From Gammaproteobacteria bacterium (lineage in GTDB: Bacteria > Pseudomonadota > Gammaproteobacteria > Coxiellales > Coxiellaceae): 64,000 nucleotides of DNA. Where the stretch lies: NCBI GenBank assembly GCA_026399315.1, contig JAPLRF010000030.1:121270-185269 (forward strand). The letters run 5' to 3'. The notes under the pieces are model-generated. The model was not told the origin of the DNA and did not search any database. It was given only the letters and a program-made list of their open reading frames with translations. Of this stretch, positions 29,236 to 38,977 are shown piece after piece; the first letter of the stretch is position 1; every line of letters begins with the position of its first letter. A program made the position numbers and the translations under genes.

Positions 29236-30405
29236 TCAAAAATATTGCCTATCCCACAATTCCACTAAAAATTCCTGCCAAGGTATTATTTCAATTTTTA
29301 CGCCATTTTGTGTTGTTAATAAGCGACGCCGTGGCGCAGAACACACAACAAGGGCTTGACGCGGTTTATAATCATCACAAAATGCGCGCAATCCTGTTAA
29401 TTCACCTAATGATGGATTTTCGTTTATTTTTACTTCAACAGCACAAGCACCGTCATTTAAAATAAAATCTACTTCAAGCCCTGTTTTACTGCGCCAATAG
29501 TGGATAGGATCGTCTATTTCATGCAAGCCCAAAAATGCCATTAATTCCATTAAAATAAAATGCTCGAATGCAAGGCCCGCAGCAGCACCTTGCAGTGTTT
29601 CTATTCTCGCCTTACTTAAATAATTTGCAACGCCCACGTCAAATAAATAAAATTTTGGTGTTGCCGAAATAACATCACGCTTCGCTCTTTTAAAAAAGGG
29701 ATCGATCAAATAACCAATCAATGTGTCTTGTAATATATGAAAATATTCTTTAACTGTCTTCGCATCGATTGCGCAGTCTCGCGCAATGTTAGTGTAATTA
29801 ATCATTTGACCATTACAAAAACCAGCCAAGTCAATAAAACGTGAAAAACCCGGTAAATTGCGAACCAATCCTTCTGCTTGAATTTCTTCTGAAAGATAAT
29901 CTAAGATATAAGCACGCAATAATCTCTTGGGGTGATCACTTAAATAATGCGACGGTAAAAGACCCTGATTTAACGCGCGAATTAAATTAAAATCAGCAAT
30001 TTCTTTATAAACCAAAGGATAAAAATTAAATCGCCACGCTCTACCACCCAATAAATTAGCAGCACCGCGTTTTAATTTACGCGCACTCGATCCACACAAA
30101 ATAAAACTGAATTTTTTATTTTCAATTAACCAATGCACTTCATCCAGTAATGCAGGCACTTTTTGAATTTCATCGATAATAACAGGCTGTTTTAAACGTG
30201 CTTTGGGCAATGCCAATAATTCTTCGCGCAATAAATGAGGCGACTTCATCAGACGCGTCAATTCATCACGCTTAAGTAAATCATACCAAACTGAATCGGG
30301 ATAATTTTCATGTAAAAAAGTCGATTTACCTGTTTTTCTTGCGCCCCACAAAAACGCTGACTGATGCGCTGGCAGGTCAATTTTGGCTAATCTCTTGATA
30401 GACAC
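29236..30405 (-). CDS. AAA_14/DUF4143 ATPase inserted between nuoF and nuoG
   Basis: 389-residue P-loop ATPase of the archaeal-ATPase-like family. Walker A WGARKTGKSTF (Lys27), Walker B PVIIDEIQKVP, sensor-like FILCGSSARKLKRG, and a C-terminal DUF4143 part with a PD-(D/E)XK-like pattern (EVDFILNDGACAVEVK). These genes are common, patchily distributed and horizontally mobile; their function is unsettled, with toxin-antitoxin-like and nucleic-acid roles proposed. It shares the nuo direction but is not a complex I component. Immediately upstream is a 31-base tandem direct repeat carrying TATAAT-like hexamers, so it likely has its own promoter. A 128-base gap separates it from nuoG. Confidence 0.85.
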   Translation of the reverse strand: MSIKRLAKIDLPAHQSAFLWGARKTGKSTFLHENYPDSVWYDLLKRDELTRLMKSPHLLREELLALPKARLKQPVIIDEIQKVPALLDEVHWLIENKKFSFILCGSSARKLKRGAANLLGGRAWRFNFYPLVYKEIADFNLIRALNQGLLPSHYLSDHPKRLLRAYILDYLSEEIQAEGLVRNLPGFSRFIDLAGFCNGQMINYTNIARDCAIDAKTVKEYFHILQDTLIGYLIDPFFKRAKRDVISATPKFYLFDVGVANYLSKARIETLQGAAAGLAFEHFILMELMAFLGLHEIDDPIHYWRSKTGLEVDFILNDGACAVEVKINENPSLGELTGLRAFCDDYKPRQALVVCSAPRRRLLTTQNGVKIEIIPWQEFLVELWDRQYF

Positions 30406-30425
30406 GAGTGTGATTCCCTTAATTC

Positions 30426-30475
30426 GTCTTTAAAAGGATTATACTCCGTTTAAGTTGTCTTTAAAAGGATTATAC
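30426..30475 (-). promoter_or_regulatory. Tandem direct repeat with duplicated -10-like box upstream of the ATPase gene
   Basis: GTCTTTAAAAGGATTATAC occurs at 30426-30444 and again at 30457-30475 (31-base period). On the minus strand each copy reads GTATAATCCTTTTAAAGAC, containing TATAAT. The outer copy overlaps the nuoF stop codon (TAA within GTATAAT). Direct repeats of this kind upstream of a single gene suggest an operator or twin promoters. Confidence 0.5.
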
Positions 30476-31738
30476 CAAACACTGCTTATGCTCAATATGA
30501 TAAACAAACTCATCATAAAACTGCTTTAAAAAGCCGCCGACCGGCCACGCAGCAGCCTCGCCAAAAGCGCAAATCGTGCGGCCTTCGATATTTTTAGCAA
30601 CCCGTTTTAATTCCTCCAAATCTTTCATCGTTCCTTCGCCATTTTCAATTTTGGCAACTAAGCGATAAATCCAACCCGTACCTTCGCGGCACGGCGTGCA
30701 TTGTCCGCAGGATTCATGCATATAAAATTTTGAAATGCGCTTTAAGGCTTTTACCATGCACGTTTTTTCATTCATCACAATCACCGCACCTGAACCAAGT
30801 GATGAACCGGCTTTCGCTAAACTGTCATAATCCATATTCGTTTGCATCATGATTTCAGCGGTTAAAACAGGCATCGAACTACCGCCAGGAATCACTGCTT
30901 TTAACGGAATGCCATCAAGCATGCCGCCGGCCAACGCTAATAATTCTGAAAATGGCGTGCCCATTGGAATTTCATAATTTCCGGGTTTATTCACATGACC
31001 ACTGACGCTGAATATTTTTGTACCACCACTTTTTTCAGGGCCCATTGACGCAAACCATTGCGCCCCTTTTTCCAAAATCACAGGAATTGAAGCATAAGAT
31101 TCAGTGTTATTGATATTGGTTGGTCTGCCATATAATCCATAATTCGCTGGAAAAGGCGGCTTAAATCGCGGCATGCCACGCTTGCCTTCTAATGAATTCA
31201 TTAATGCGGTTTCTTCACCGCAAATATAAGCGCCTGCACTGTAATGATTATAAATATCAAAATCAATTCCTGAACCCAAAACATTTTTACCAACCAATCC
31301 TACTTCATACATCTCTTTTAATGCGGATTCGCAGCGTAAAAAGGGCTCATAAAACTCACCCCGTAAAAAATTATACGCAACTGTTGCACCCATCACGTAA
31401 CAGGCAATTGCCAAGCCTTCTAATAATTGATGCGGATTAAAGCGTAAAATATCGCGGTCTTTGCACGTACCTGGCTCGCTTTCATCAGAGTTACACAAAA
31501 CGTATTTTTGACCGGGTACATTCGGCGAAACAAAGCTCCATTTCAACCCAGTTGGAAACCCAGCGCCGCCACGGCCACGCAAAACAGAGGCTTTGATCGT
31601 TTCAATGATTTCCGTGCGCGGCGTTTGTTCTTTTAAGATTTTACGCAGCATTTGGTAGCCACCAACAGATTCATAGGCTTTTAACGACCAGGGCTCAGGG
31701 AGATGCAGGGTGCGGTAACAAACTTGGTTTAATTCCAT
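30470..31738 (-). CDS. nuoF: NADH-quinone oxidoreductase subunit F
   Basis: Subunit that binds NADH, FMN and the N3 [4Fe-4S] cluster. From the preferred ATG at 31738 (MELNQVCYRTLHLPEPW) it has 422 residues; the ORF extends 18 codons upstream but that part is not family-like. Visible: GRGGAGFPTGLKWSF (NADH/FMN glycine loop), CNSDESEPGTCKDR, AGAYICGEETALMNSLEGKRGMPR and ESCGQCTPCREGTGW plus a later Cys for N3. All functional motifs are intact. Upstream, where nuoE would normally adjoin, there are two plus-strand genes; nuoF must therefore be transcribed from a promoter within 31739-31911 or by very long read-through. Confidence 0.97.
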   Translation of the reverse strand: MELNQVCYRTLHLPEPWSLKAYESVGGYQMLRKILKEQTPRTEIIETIKASVLRGRGGAGFPTGLKWSFVSPNVPGQKYVLCNSDESEPGTCKDRDILRFNPHQLLEGLAIACYVMGATVAYNFLRGEFYEPFLRCESALKEMYEVGLVGKNVLGSGIDFDIYNHYSAGAYICGEETALMNSLEGKRGMPRFKPPFPANYGLYGRPTNINNTESYASIPVILEKGAQWFASMGPEKSGGTKIFSVSGHVNKPGNYEIPMGTPFSELLALAGGMLDGIPLKAVIPGGSSMPVLTAEIMMQTNMDYDSLAKAGSSLGSGAVIVMNEKTCMVKALKRISKFYMHESCGQCTPCREGTGWIYRLVAKIENGEGTMKDLEELKRVAKNIEGRTICAFGEAAAWPVGGFLKQFYDEFVYHIEHKQCLV

Positions 31739-31911
31739 GGGGTATCTCAATGGGTAAAAAGCGATTTTAAAACAAAAAGGCATCGAAGGCACGAAGAAAA
31801 AGCATGCGACGAAAATGAAAGTTTGTCAGAAATATAGGTCACTTTAATAATCCTTTAATATAACATTGTTACAATTATGTACATTACGATCAACTTTGTC
31901 GGAAAACAATC

Positions 31912-34779
31912 ATGCGCCCTATCGGTTTATTGAAAAAAAAAGCCCTTCCCAGCAATTTATTTTCACCTCGAAGCCCATTGTCTTTGAATGACGATATCGC
32001 ACTACACGCTGCTTTTATTCATAACGCCATCTTGGTATACCCCTATCAAAACACGACAAGGAGAGAGCATCATGGTATCGCTCACGTTGCGCGCGTGGCT
32101 TTTTACATTCCTCTGCTCAACACATTTTACAATCAATACTTAGATACAAATTTATCAGACGAAGACATTAAATTATTACAGCTGGCTGGATTATTTCATG
32201 ACGCAGGGCGAGAAGGAGACGGTGAAGATTTGTGGGATAATGACAGCGCTGCATTATTATATTATTACCTCACCATCACACTGAAACTACCGCATGAAAA
32301 AGCCGTTATATTTTCCGAAGCGATTGCCAACAAGGATTACGCGCCAAGTAAAACCTATCATCACTTAATAATCAACAATGGTAAAGTTAGCTGGGACAGT
32401 AAAATAACAGTCAAAGAAAAAACAATCGCTCAATCAATATTACACGATGCTGACTGCTTTGACATTATTCGCGCGAGGCATCATTTTGATAAAAATTATT
32501 TAGACTTTTATAAAATGGTTGCGAAAAAAGATATTATTGCGCATGACGAAATGCTTCGATTTTCAATTGAGGTCAAACAATTAATTAACTTAATGAATTC
32601 TAGTAAGAATGCTAACACTGAATTTTGCTTTGGCATAATCTATCGATTGATTTCGAGTATTTCCGAATTCCCCCTTTTTCAAAAATGCTATGGCGCTGAA
32701 AAATTTTCCCGCGACATTAAATTGAGCATAACCGCACATAAATTACTGCTACCTTTTATTGATTCAAAGATGGAACCGCACGTCACCTCCTTGTTAGGGA
32801 ATATAGAATTTCCATTAGAGCTAAGCCTTATAAAGGCATTTACAAATCGCTATCGACTTGACGGGCAAGAAGCCTTATTTAATTTTCTGGTAAGCACACA
32901 ATTCAAAACAATTAAAGAAATAATAGAAGTTGAAAAGCAATCGCTCAAAAAAACGCTCGGTCGATTATTTAAAACAATTCTCAACGCTGAAAACAATTGG
33001 CCCGATGTTGCAAAATCACTCCTAAATCTCGCATCACATCGACCAGAGCTTAGAATTAAGGGCGACAGAAAAAAATTTACACCGAGATTATGGGGCTCCT
33101 GTTACATTGCCTTCCCTACGAACAAAACAGAAAAAATAAAATTCAGGGAAACACTTACATCTGAATATGCTGTCAAAAAATTAGATTACACAAGACCCCA
33201 ATCGATGAGCAACTCTAATCCGGCTATTAACTACAACCCCGCGCCGTTTCAAGGTATTAGCCCTCAGCCCAATGAACCCTTAGTAGGTATATCATTGTCA
33301 CCAGCGGACTGTCACATCACCCGAATCATGATGTACGATCCTGGCAAGGCAACCTATTTTCGAGGTTATGATGCAGACACCATCGAGGCAGCAGAAAAAT
33401 ATGCAACTGACAATTTTTTTAATGATCTAAGTCACATTCAACTTCACGCTCAAGTCAATCTTGTTAAACAAAGTAATGAGGTTATTGCTGGATATCACTG
33501 GAACAGCAATGGATCATCACACATCACTATTTTTAAAAGAAATCATTTAGAAAGCAATCTACTCGCCCAATTACGTGCACTAGATTTATATCACCGTTTC
33601 GGGAAAGCATTTTCAATCCCCATTTCATTTTATCCTGATTATCACCTTTACGATAAAGAGGAACAAGATGCTGATATTCATTCCGCAAAAGACTCATCGC
33701 TTCGCCATTATTTGCTGGCAATGGATTTTCTCAACGGCGATCAAATTATTTTCAGTGAACAGATTAATGTTTTGCGCAAAGTGAACAATTTATTGAAAAA
33801 AATAAATCCTGAAAAAGCAAATTCATTTTCAATAAGCCTTGAAGATTTCATGAGAGAAAAAACAAAGCAATTTTGCAGCATTAAAACATCAGACCCATTG
33901 TTTTCATGGGTAAAATCAAAAGAATTATCAGATCTTGTTGAGCACGCACGACACAACACCTTAACAGATGAAGCATTTATGCACCTCACTTTTTTATGGC
34001 GATGCCAGAGTAATCCGGAAAAATCGAACTGGGAAAACACCCTCAATCAAAACGATATTGAAAGCATGTTGATTTTATCAAATGAAGATGTCTATGCCAC
34101 ATCTCAACCAAAAATACCGACTTTGACTCACTCTTTTTCTGATTTAGTAGCGACGCTGTCGCAAATATCAGAGAAAAAAACACAGCTCATTTCTTTTATC
34201 GTTAGAAATAAAATCTCAGCGATAAAAACGGTTTCTGACGCTTTCGAATTAGCAAAGTATTTAGCAGAAAAATCCATTTCTCTTTCACCGTCAAAAACAT
34301 TTAACCTCAATCAAAATCTGAATGACAATCTCATTTATATTTTTAACTGTTTTAATTTTAAAGAATTAATTGAAATAGTAACAAGGCTCGATACCCTTAA
34401 AGAATTTATTAATACCTTGCAATTTATATCTTTAAAAAATCGCACATTACTTTGTCGGGCATCTGTTATCTCGAACTTTATTGCAGACAAAACAATTCAC
34501 AATAGAAATGACTTAGCGGAAAGATATAAAAATCGGTCAGAATCAAACACCCAGGAATACGAAGAAATTATTTCTCGTCTATGCCACACTAAAAAAATAT
34601 TAACATTAGTCAGCTCATGTGACGATTCATTAATTAGCGGAATTCAATTTTCCAGAGAAACATTCGCATTAATAAGGGAAACACTTTCTGAAGGCTTAAT
34701 AGCAGCTGAAACCTTGTATCGCAATGCGATCGAGGAAGAATACATTACGGACAGCGCAGCAATAAAAATAGTGCCGTAA
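31912..34779 (+). CDS. HD/SidE-phosphodiesterase-like protein (candidate effector)
   Basis: 955 residues starting MRPIGLLKKKALPSNLF. The N-terminal 200 residues form a metal-dependent phosphohydrolase-like domain: HHGIAHVARVAFYIPLL (His54, His58), LAGLFHDAGREGDGEDLWDND (His96-Asp97) and SILHDADCFDIIRARHH (His178-Asp179). This spacing and the wording around the motifs resemble the phosphodiesterase domain of Legionella SidE/Dup proteins, which act on phosphoribosyl-ubiquitin. The remaining 750 residues are unrecognised, helical and charged; the C-terminus contains an EEE-rich segment (IEEEYITDSAA), as in Dot/Icm signals. It lies on the strand opposite to nuo, tail-to-head with the next plus-strand gene. 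Fold assignment is fairly secure; substrate and secretion are inference. Confidence 0.7.
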   Translation: MRPIGLLKKKALPSNLFSPRSPLSLNDDIALHAAFIHNAILVYPYQNTTRREHHGIAHVARVAFYIPLLNTFYNQYLDTNLSDEDIKLLQLAGLFHDAGREGDGEDLWDNDSAALLYYYLTITLKLPHEKAVIFSEAIANKDYAPSKTYHHLIINNGKVSWDSKITVKEKTIAQSILHDADCFDIIRARHHFDKNYLDFYKMVAKKDIIAHDEMLRFSIEVKQLINLMNSSKNANTEFCFGIIYRLISSISEFPLFQKCYGAEKFSRDIKLSITAHKLLLPFIDSKMEPHVTSLLGNIEFPLELSLIKAFTNRYRLDGQEALFNFLVSTQFKTIKEIIEVEKQSLKKTLGRLFKTILNAENNWPDVAKSLLNLASHRPELRIKGDRKKFTPRLWGSCYIAFPTNKTEKIKFRETLTSEYAVKKLDYTRPQSMSNSNPAINYNPAPFQGISPQPNEPLVGISLSPADCHITRIMMYDPGKATYFRGYDADTIEAAEKYATDNFFNDLSHIQLHAQVNLVKQSNEVIAGYHWNSNGSSHITIFKRNHLESNLLAQLRALDLYHRFGKAFSIPISFYPDYHLYDKEEQDADIHSAKDSSLRHYLLAMDFLNGDQIIFSEQINVLRKVNNLLKKINPEKANSFSISLEDFMREKTKQFCSIKTSDPLFSWVKSKELSDLVEHARHNTLTDEAFMHLTFLWRCQSNPEKSNWENTLNQNDIESMLILSNEDVYATSQPKIPTLTHSFSDLVATLSQISEKKTQLISFIVRNKISAIKTVSDAFELAKYLAEKSISLSPSKTFNLNQNLNDNLIYIFNCFNFKELIEIVTRLDTLKEFINTLQFISLKNRTLLCRASVISNFIADKTIHNRNDLAERYKNRSESNTQEYEEIISRLCHTKKILTLVSSCDDSLISGIQFSRETFALIRETLSEGLIAAETLYRNAIEEEYITDSAAIKIVP

Positions 34780-34845
34780 AGAAATTCACCATTCAGATTA
34801 ACAGATATATTTTTAACACTTAATATTTTGGTAATAATGCAAACG

Positions 34846-34851
34846 TATAAT
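34846..34851 (+). promoter_or_regulatory. -10 box upstream of the 34892 gene
   Basis: TATAAT at 34846-34851, about 40 bases before the ATG, in an AT-rich 110-base gap. No convincing -35 hexamer is visible, so the call is weak. Confidence 0.35.
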
Positions 34852-34891
34852 CAGTATCCTAATTTGATCAAATTTGGACGGAGCATTTATT

Positions 34892-36781
34892 ATGCGGCAA
34901 ACGATTGTTTTTTCAGAAGAAGAATCAAAAACTTTTTTAAACCCACCGATAGGCGGGGTGATATTTACACTTAAAACTAATCCAACCATCAAGTATCAAG
35001 CCATTAAATGTGCTAATACATTCTTTTTTGTTGCGCGAAATTTTAAAGATGCGGAAAACCGCCTTTGGAAATTTCATGCGCACGGAAATTATAATGCGAT
35101 ATATGTTCATTTCGACCCAAATGATACAAACCCATCCGCCGAACCTATTTTAGTATTTGCACAATGTCTTGATCCACTTGAACTCACCGATTCTGCTGAC
35201 AGAAAAGCAGCTGTTTGGAATGATGTGTTTCGTGAAGAAATTATCATCAACGAAAAATTTAAAGCATCGGTATATGAAGCAGGCTGTATTCTTCCGTATA
35301 TTGCCTATCAAAAAGACCACAACAAAGAATGCGTTCTTCCTGAAACCTACCTTTTATGCAATGCAATTCTCGACATGTTTGAAAAAACAGGCAGAATTGT
35401 GCTGGATGCCATCGCACCTGGCAACTTTGTAACAAGATTAAGTGATGGGAAAGTTATTTGCATTGACGCTGGTTTTGCACTTAGATTTGACGTTAGTAAA
35501 AAAAATAATCGTGAAAAAATATTGTTTGTCGATGAAAAAGCCACACACCAAATTACCGGTTTTGAGAATGATGACGCCTTTGAAAAGAGCGTGACCAGTT
35601 TGAGCGTATGGCCTAAAAAGGCAAGTCTTTATATTGATTATTTTAATCAATATAATCAAAAAATAGGAACGCCTTATTATTTCATCATTACTTTTATAAA
35701 AGCACTGATTGTGCTGGCGACCTTAAATTTAGAACTGAAAACAACGGATGTGCTGCGTCCAACAAAGAATTGGCCTAGTAATTTATTGGACCCCCAATGG
35801 GAGTTTATTATGGAATTGGCCGCTCTTTTTGACAGTAAAACACCTGATCTGAAACTACCCCAGTCACATTTATTTAAAAAAAGCGCAGGGGCTGCACTTC
35901 AAGAACACAATAAACGTATTTGGTCGCTAATTTTAAAATCCCCTTTATCGCCACAAGAAATACAGTGGGCTCGTTTAAATCCCATGTCTCCTTTTATCTA
36001 CTGGTTTTCTTATTTAAAAGTGGATGCAAAGATTCGACATCACTTTATTACCAAGCCTTGCTACCAATTATCCACTGACACTTTCTATTTACTGGCTGAT
36101 TTTGTGCTGGACGGGAACATGGATAAGTGGTCAGAATTTTCGACGTATTATGACAACAATACAAGACTCGGTGCGACACCCTCAAAAGGCGAGCGTTTTC
36201 ATGCGCTGCTTGCTTTGATTTCGCTTATCGAAAACCTACCTGCAGATCAAAAAACCTTGACTGATTCAGCAAAAACAGCACGCGATGAATTACACGGGTT
36301 AAATTTTAGCGAAATAAAATTATTGGTCGCGGGCTTTCAATATGGATTGCGCGGTAAGCATCTTCCACTTCCAATAGACAACAGTGACATTTCAAATGAG
36401 CGTCATCAAATGATTATGCGGGCACTCGAAAACAGATTACGCCTGCCAGAAGCAATACAGGATAAGTTTGAAATCAAAACATTGGCAAAAGCCAGTGATG
36501 CTGAATTAAGCAAAATAATAGCAAAAATGAATCAGCATTTATTGCAAACAAGATTACCTGAAAAAATAGAATCATCGTCTTCCGCCGATTTAAATCAGCT
36601 GTGGTGCGGCCTTGGTCTTACGCCTTCAGATGAAGCAAGTCCGCCGCGAGATCACTCAGTCGCTTCGCCATCGCCACATCGCTGCCCCAGTACTTTTTTT
36701 AGAAATCTTCAACAGAGAGATCCTGCACCAGAATCACCCAACGCCTGTTTTTTAAGGGTATTGCAAGAAAATGCTTTATGA
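34892..36781 (+). CDS. Kinase-like hypothetical protein (candidate effector) between nuoE and nuoF
   Basis: About 629 residues from ATG 34892 (MRQTIVFSEEES), with GGAG eight bases upstream; a TTG further upstream is less likely. Residues about 160-200 read ILDMFEKTGRIVLDAIAPGN then VICIDAGFALRF, resembling a kinase/aminoglycoside-phosphotransferase catalytic loop (D...PGN) followed by the metal-binding IDxG. However, the Asp is one residue too far from Asn for a canonical HRDxxxxN motif, so it may be an atypical kinase or a chance resemblance. The C-terminal 60 residues are Ser/Pro-rich and probably disordered. No signal peptide. It follows the HD-domain gene in the same direction, and both interrupt the nuo operon. 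Confidence 0.5.
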   Translation: MRQTIVFSEEESKTFLNPPIGGVIFTLKTNPTIKYQAIKCANTFFFVARNFKDAENRLWKFHAHGNYNAIYVHFDPNDTNPSAEPILVFAQCLDPLELTDSADRKAAVWNDVFREEIIINEKFKASVYEAGCILPYIAYQKDHNKECVLPETYLLCNAILDMFEKTGRIVLDAIAPGNFVTRLSDGKVICIDAGFALRFDVSKKNNREKILFVDEKATHQITGFENDDAFEKSVTSLSVWPKKASLYIDYFNQYNQKIGTPYYFIITFIKALIVLATLNLELKTTDVLRPTKNWPSNLLDPQWEFIMELAALFDSKTPDLKLPQSHLFKKSAGAALQEHNKRIWSLILKSPLSPQEIQWARLNPMSPFIYWFSYLKVDAKIRHHFITKPCYQLSTDTFYLLADFVLDGNMDKWSEFSTYYDNNTRLGATPSKGERFHALLALISLIENLPADQKTLTDSAKTARDELHGLNFSEIKLLVAGFQYGLRGKHLPLPIDNSDISNERHQMIMRALENRLRLPEAIQDKFEIKTLAKASDAELSKIIAKMNQHLLQTRLPEKIESSSSADLNQLWCGLGLTPSDEASPPRDHSVASPSPHRCPSTFFRNLQQRDPAPESPNACFLRVLQENAL

Positions 36782-36827
36782 AAAGACAATTGCCAACATC
36801 AACGAATGATTTTTGTTGGCAGAGTTT

Positions 36828-37316
36828 TTAAACCAAGGAATCAATTAATTTATCCATTTTTTCTGGCGTTAAGTTTTCGTGATAGTGTTTATCATCAATT
36901 TGACACATTGGCGCACCACAACACGCCGCCATGCATTCCACTTCGCGCAAGGTAAATTTTCCATCGGCCGTTGTTTCGTTTACCCCTATTTTTAAGCGGT
37001 TTTTGGTGTGTTCTAAAATTTCATCCGCACCGCGTAACATGCAGGAAATATTCGTGCAGATGGCAATTTTATGTTTGCCTATCGGCTTGAGATTATACAT
37101 GTCGTAGAATGTCGCCACTTCATATGCTTCGATATGTGGAATTTTTAAATAATCGGCAACGGCATTCATCGATTCATCTGTTAAATGACCCGCATTTTGT
37201 TCTTGCACGGCCAATAAACTGGCGACAACAGCAGAACGGCGTTGATCGTCTGGATATTTTGTTAGCCAGTGATCGATTTGTTTTTTTGTTTCTTGTGATA
37301 ATTCAAAAGTTGTCAT
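36828..37316 (-). CDS. nuoE: NADH-quinone oxidoreductase subunit E
   Basis: Thioredoxin-fold subunit with the N1a [2Fe-2S] cluster. Start MTTFELSQETKKQIDHW (ATG 37316); the ORF runs 15 codons further upstream, but that segment (MEAEATATARTKRTI) is translation of a repeat. Cluster ligands are in CTNISCMLRGAD and CMAACCGAP. About 162 residues, normal length. It lies downstream of nuoD across a repeat-rich 230-base gap and convergent with the inserted plus-strand genes. Confidence 0.96.
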   Translation of the reverse strand: MTTFELSQETKKQIDHWLTKYPDDQRRSAVVASLLAVQEQNAGHLTDESMNAVADYLKIPHIEAYEVATFYDMYNLKPIGKHKIAICTNISCMLRGADEILEHTKNRLKIGVNETTADGKFTLREVECMAACCGAPMCQIDDKHYHENLTPEKMDKLIDSLV

Positions 37317-37326
37317 AATAGTTCGC

Positions 37327-37421
37327 TTCGTTCGCGCGGTCGCTGTCGCTTCCGCTTCCATTCACTCAAGCATGCATTATGCTAGATTCTATTGCGCGGT
37401 CGCTGTCGCTTCCGCTTCTAT
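37327..37421. repeat. Duplicated CGCGGTCGCTGTCGCTTCCGCTTC repeat upstream of nuoE
   Basis: GCGCGGTCGCTGTCGCTTCC followed by GCTTCCATTCAC occurs at about 37337-37368 and again at about 37396-37427, 59 bases apart. The pattern is another variant of the stem-plus-GCTTC-tail repeat family. Confidence 0.7.
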
Positions 37422-37499
37422 TCACACTACAGAAATTCATCGTTATTCGCTTCGTTTTTTAGCGCTTCCATTCTAAAAAAATGGTTGCACGTCCGATCA

Positions 37500-37540
37500 C
37501 CCCCTTTGAAAAAGGGGGTCGGTTTTGCGTTAGCAAAACC
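37500..37540. repeat. Double palindrome downstream of nuoD
   Basis: CCCCCTTT-GAA-AAAGGGGG (37500-37518) directly followed by GGTTTTGCGTTAGCAAAACC (37521-37540). Two adjacent perfect hairpins between nuoE and nuoD; neither is followed by a U run on the minus strand. Confidence 0.7.
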
Positions 37541-37549
37541 GGGGGGATT

Positions 37550-38803
37550 TTACCGATCTATCTCCCCAAACACCACATCCAAGCTTGAAATCACTGCCAC
37601 CAAATCCGCAATCATATGACCGCGACAAAGCTCATCCATCGCCGCCAAATGCGAAAACCCTGCGGCGCGCACTTTCAATCGATACGGCTTGTTTGACCCA
37701 TCAGAAACCAAATACACGCCGAATTCACCCTTTGGATGTTCAATAGCAGCATAGGCTTCACCCGCAGGCACAGAATAACCTTCGGTGAAATATTTAAAAT
37801 GATGGATCATCCCTTCCATGCTTTCTTTCATGATTTCACGCGGCGGCGGCGACACTTTAAAATCCGTACTTTTAATTGGGCCTGGATTTTTACGCAACCA
37901 ATCAACGCATTGTTTAATGATTTTATTGGACTGACGCATTTCTTCCACGCGCACCAAATAGCGATCATAACAATCGCCGTTTTTGCCAATGGGAATTTGG
38001 AAATCTATGTGTTCGTAAGCAGCGTAAGGTTGTTTACGACGCAAATCCCACTCTACTCCCGAACCACGTAACATTGGGCCGGTAAAACCCAATTGCAAAG
38101 CACGTTCTGCAGTGACAATGGCGATATCGACCGTGCGTTGCTTAAAAATTCGATTATCGGTTAATAATGTTTCATATTCGTCGACTAATTTGGGGAAACG
38201 GTTCGTGAAGTCTTCAATAAAATCCAATAACGAACCTTCGCGATTCGTATTCATTTTCTTCACTTCTTTTTCGGAATGCCAGCGTGATTTTTTATATTGG
38301 GGCATTGTGTCCGGTAAATCTTTTGCAACACCACCTGGGCGATAATAGGTTGCATGCATGCGCGCGCCAGAAACCGCTTCGTAACAATCCATTAAATCTT
38401 CGCGTTCACGAAAGGCATATAAAAAAACGGTCATCGCACCGCAATCGAGTGCATGCGCGCCAAGCCACAACAAATGATTTAAGATACGCGTGATTTCGTC
38501 AAACATCGTACGAATATACTGCGCCCTGATTGGCGCTTCTATTTTCAATAGTTTTTCAATCGCCAACACATAGCCATGCTCGTTACACATCATCGAGACA
38601 TAATCGAGACGGTCCATATAACCAATCGATTGATTAAACGGCTTTGATTCTGCTAATTTTTCAGTGGCGCGATGCAGCAAGCCAATGTGCGGGTCGATTT
38701 TTTGAATCACCTCGCCATCCGTTTCTAGGATCAAACGCAAAACGCCATGCGCCGCCGGATGCTGCGGGCCGAAGTTAAAGGTGTAGTTTTTGAGTTCTGA
38801 CAT
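37550..38803 (-). CDS. nuoD: NADH-quinone oxidoreductase subunit D
   Basis: 49-kDa-type subunit that forms the quinone site with NuoB. Start [20 protein letters not shown] (ATG 38803); the upstream 43 codons of the ORF are not family-like. Contains [20 protein letters not shown] (quinone-site His), [22 protein letters not shown], and the C-terminus [14 protein letters not shown]. About 417 residues, normal length. NuoC is a separate protein here, as in Coxiella and Legionella rather than the enteric CD fusion. Confidence 0.97.
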   Translation of the reverse strand: MSELKNYTFNFGPQHPAAHGVLRLILETDGEVIQKIDPHIGLLHRATEKLAESKPFNQSIGYMDRLDYVSMMCNEHGYVLAIEKLLKIEAPIRAQYIRTMFDEITRILNHLLWLGAHALDCGAMTVFLYAFREREDLMDCYEAVSGARMHATYYRPGGVAKDLPDTMPQYKKSRWHSEKEVKKMNTNREGSLLDFIEDFTNRFPKLVDEYETLLTDNRIFKQRTVDIAIVTAERALQLGFTGPMLRGSGVEWDLRRKQPYAAYEHIDFQIPIGKNGDCYDRYLVRVEEMRQSNKIIKQCVDWLRKNPGPIKSTDFKVSPPPREIMKESMEGMIHHFKYFTEGYSVPAGEAYAAIEHPKGEFGVYLVSDGSNKPYRLKVRAAGFSHLAAMDELCRGHMIADLVAVISSLDVVFGEIDR

Positions 38804-38885
38804 GGTCGATTCGTTTATGTAATAGCAAACCGTGATGATAGTTGATTTTGAGTGAAAACGTAAGTGGGAAATACAGCTTGAAAAC

Positions 38886-38919
38886 CACCCAATGATGAAG
38901 TTGATGCTGTCATTGGGTG
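38886..38919. repeat. Inverted repeat downstream of the secreted-protein gene
   Basis: CACCCAATGA (38886-38895) and TCATTGGGTG (38910-38919) are a perfect 10-base inverted repeat with a 14-base loop. Without a U run it is not a standard terminator, but it could attenuate transcription between the inserted gene and nuoD. Confidence 0.5.
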
Positions 38920-38977
38920 ATGGGGTTGCCAAGCATTGCTATGCTCATATCATTCCCGAGAAATCAGGGGGAGTTAC

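Noticed and set aside
36828..37361. N-terminal extension of NuoE (MEAEATATARTKRTI)
   Set aside because: It is read from an intergenic repeat and is absent from the normal family start; ATG 37316 fits better.
37337..37427. CRISPR-like array upstream of nuoE
   Set aside because: Only two copies of the repeat with a short spacer and no cas genes; it belongs to the dispersed repeat family.
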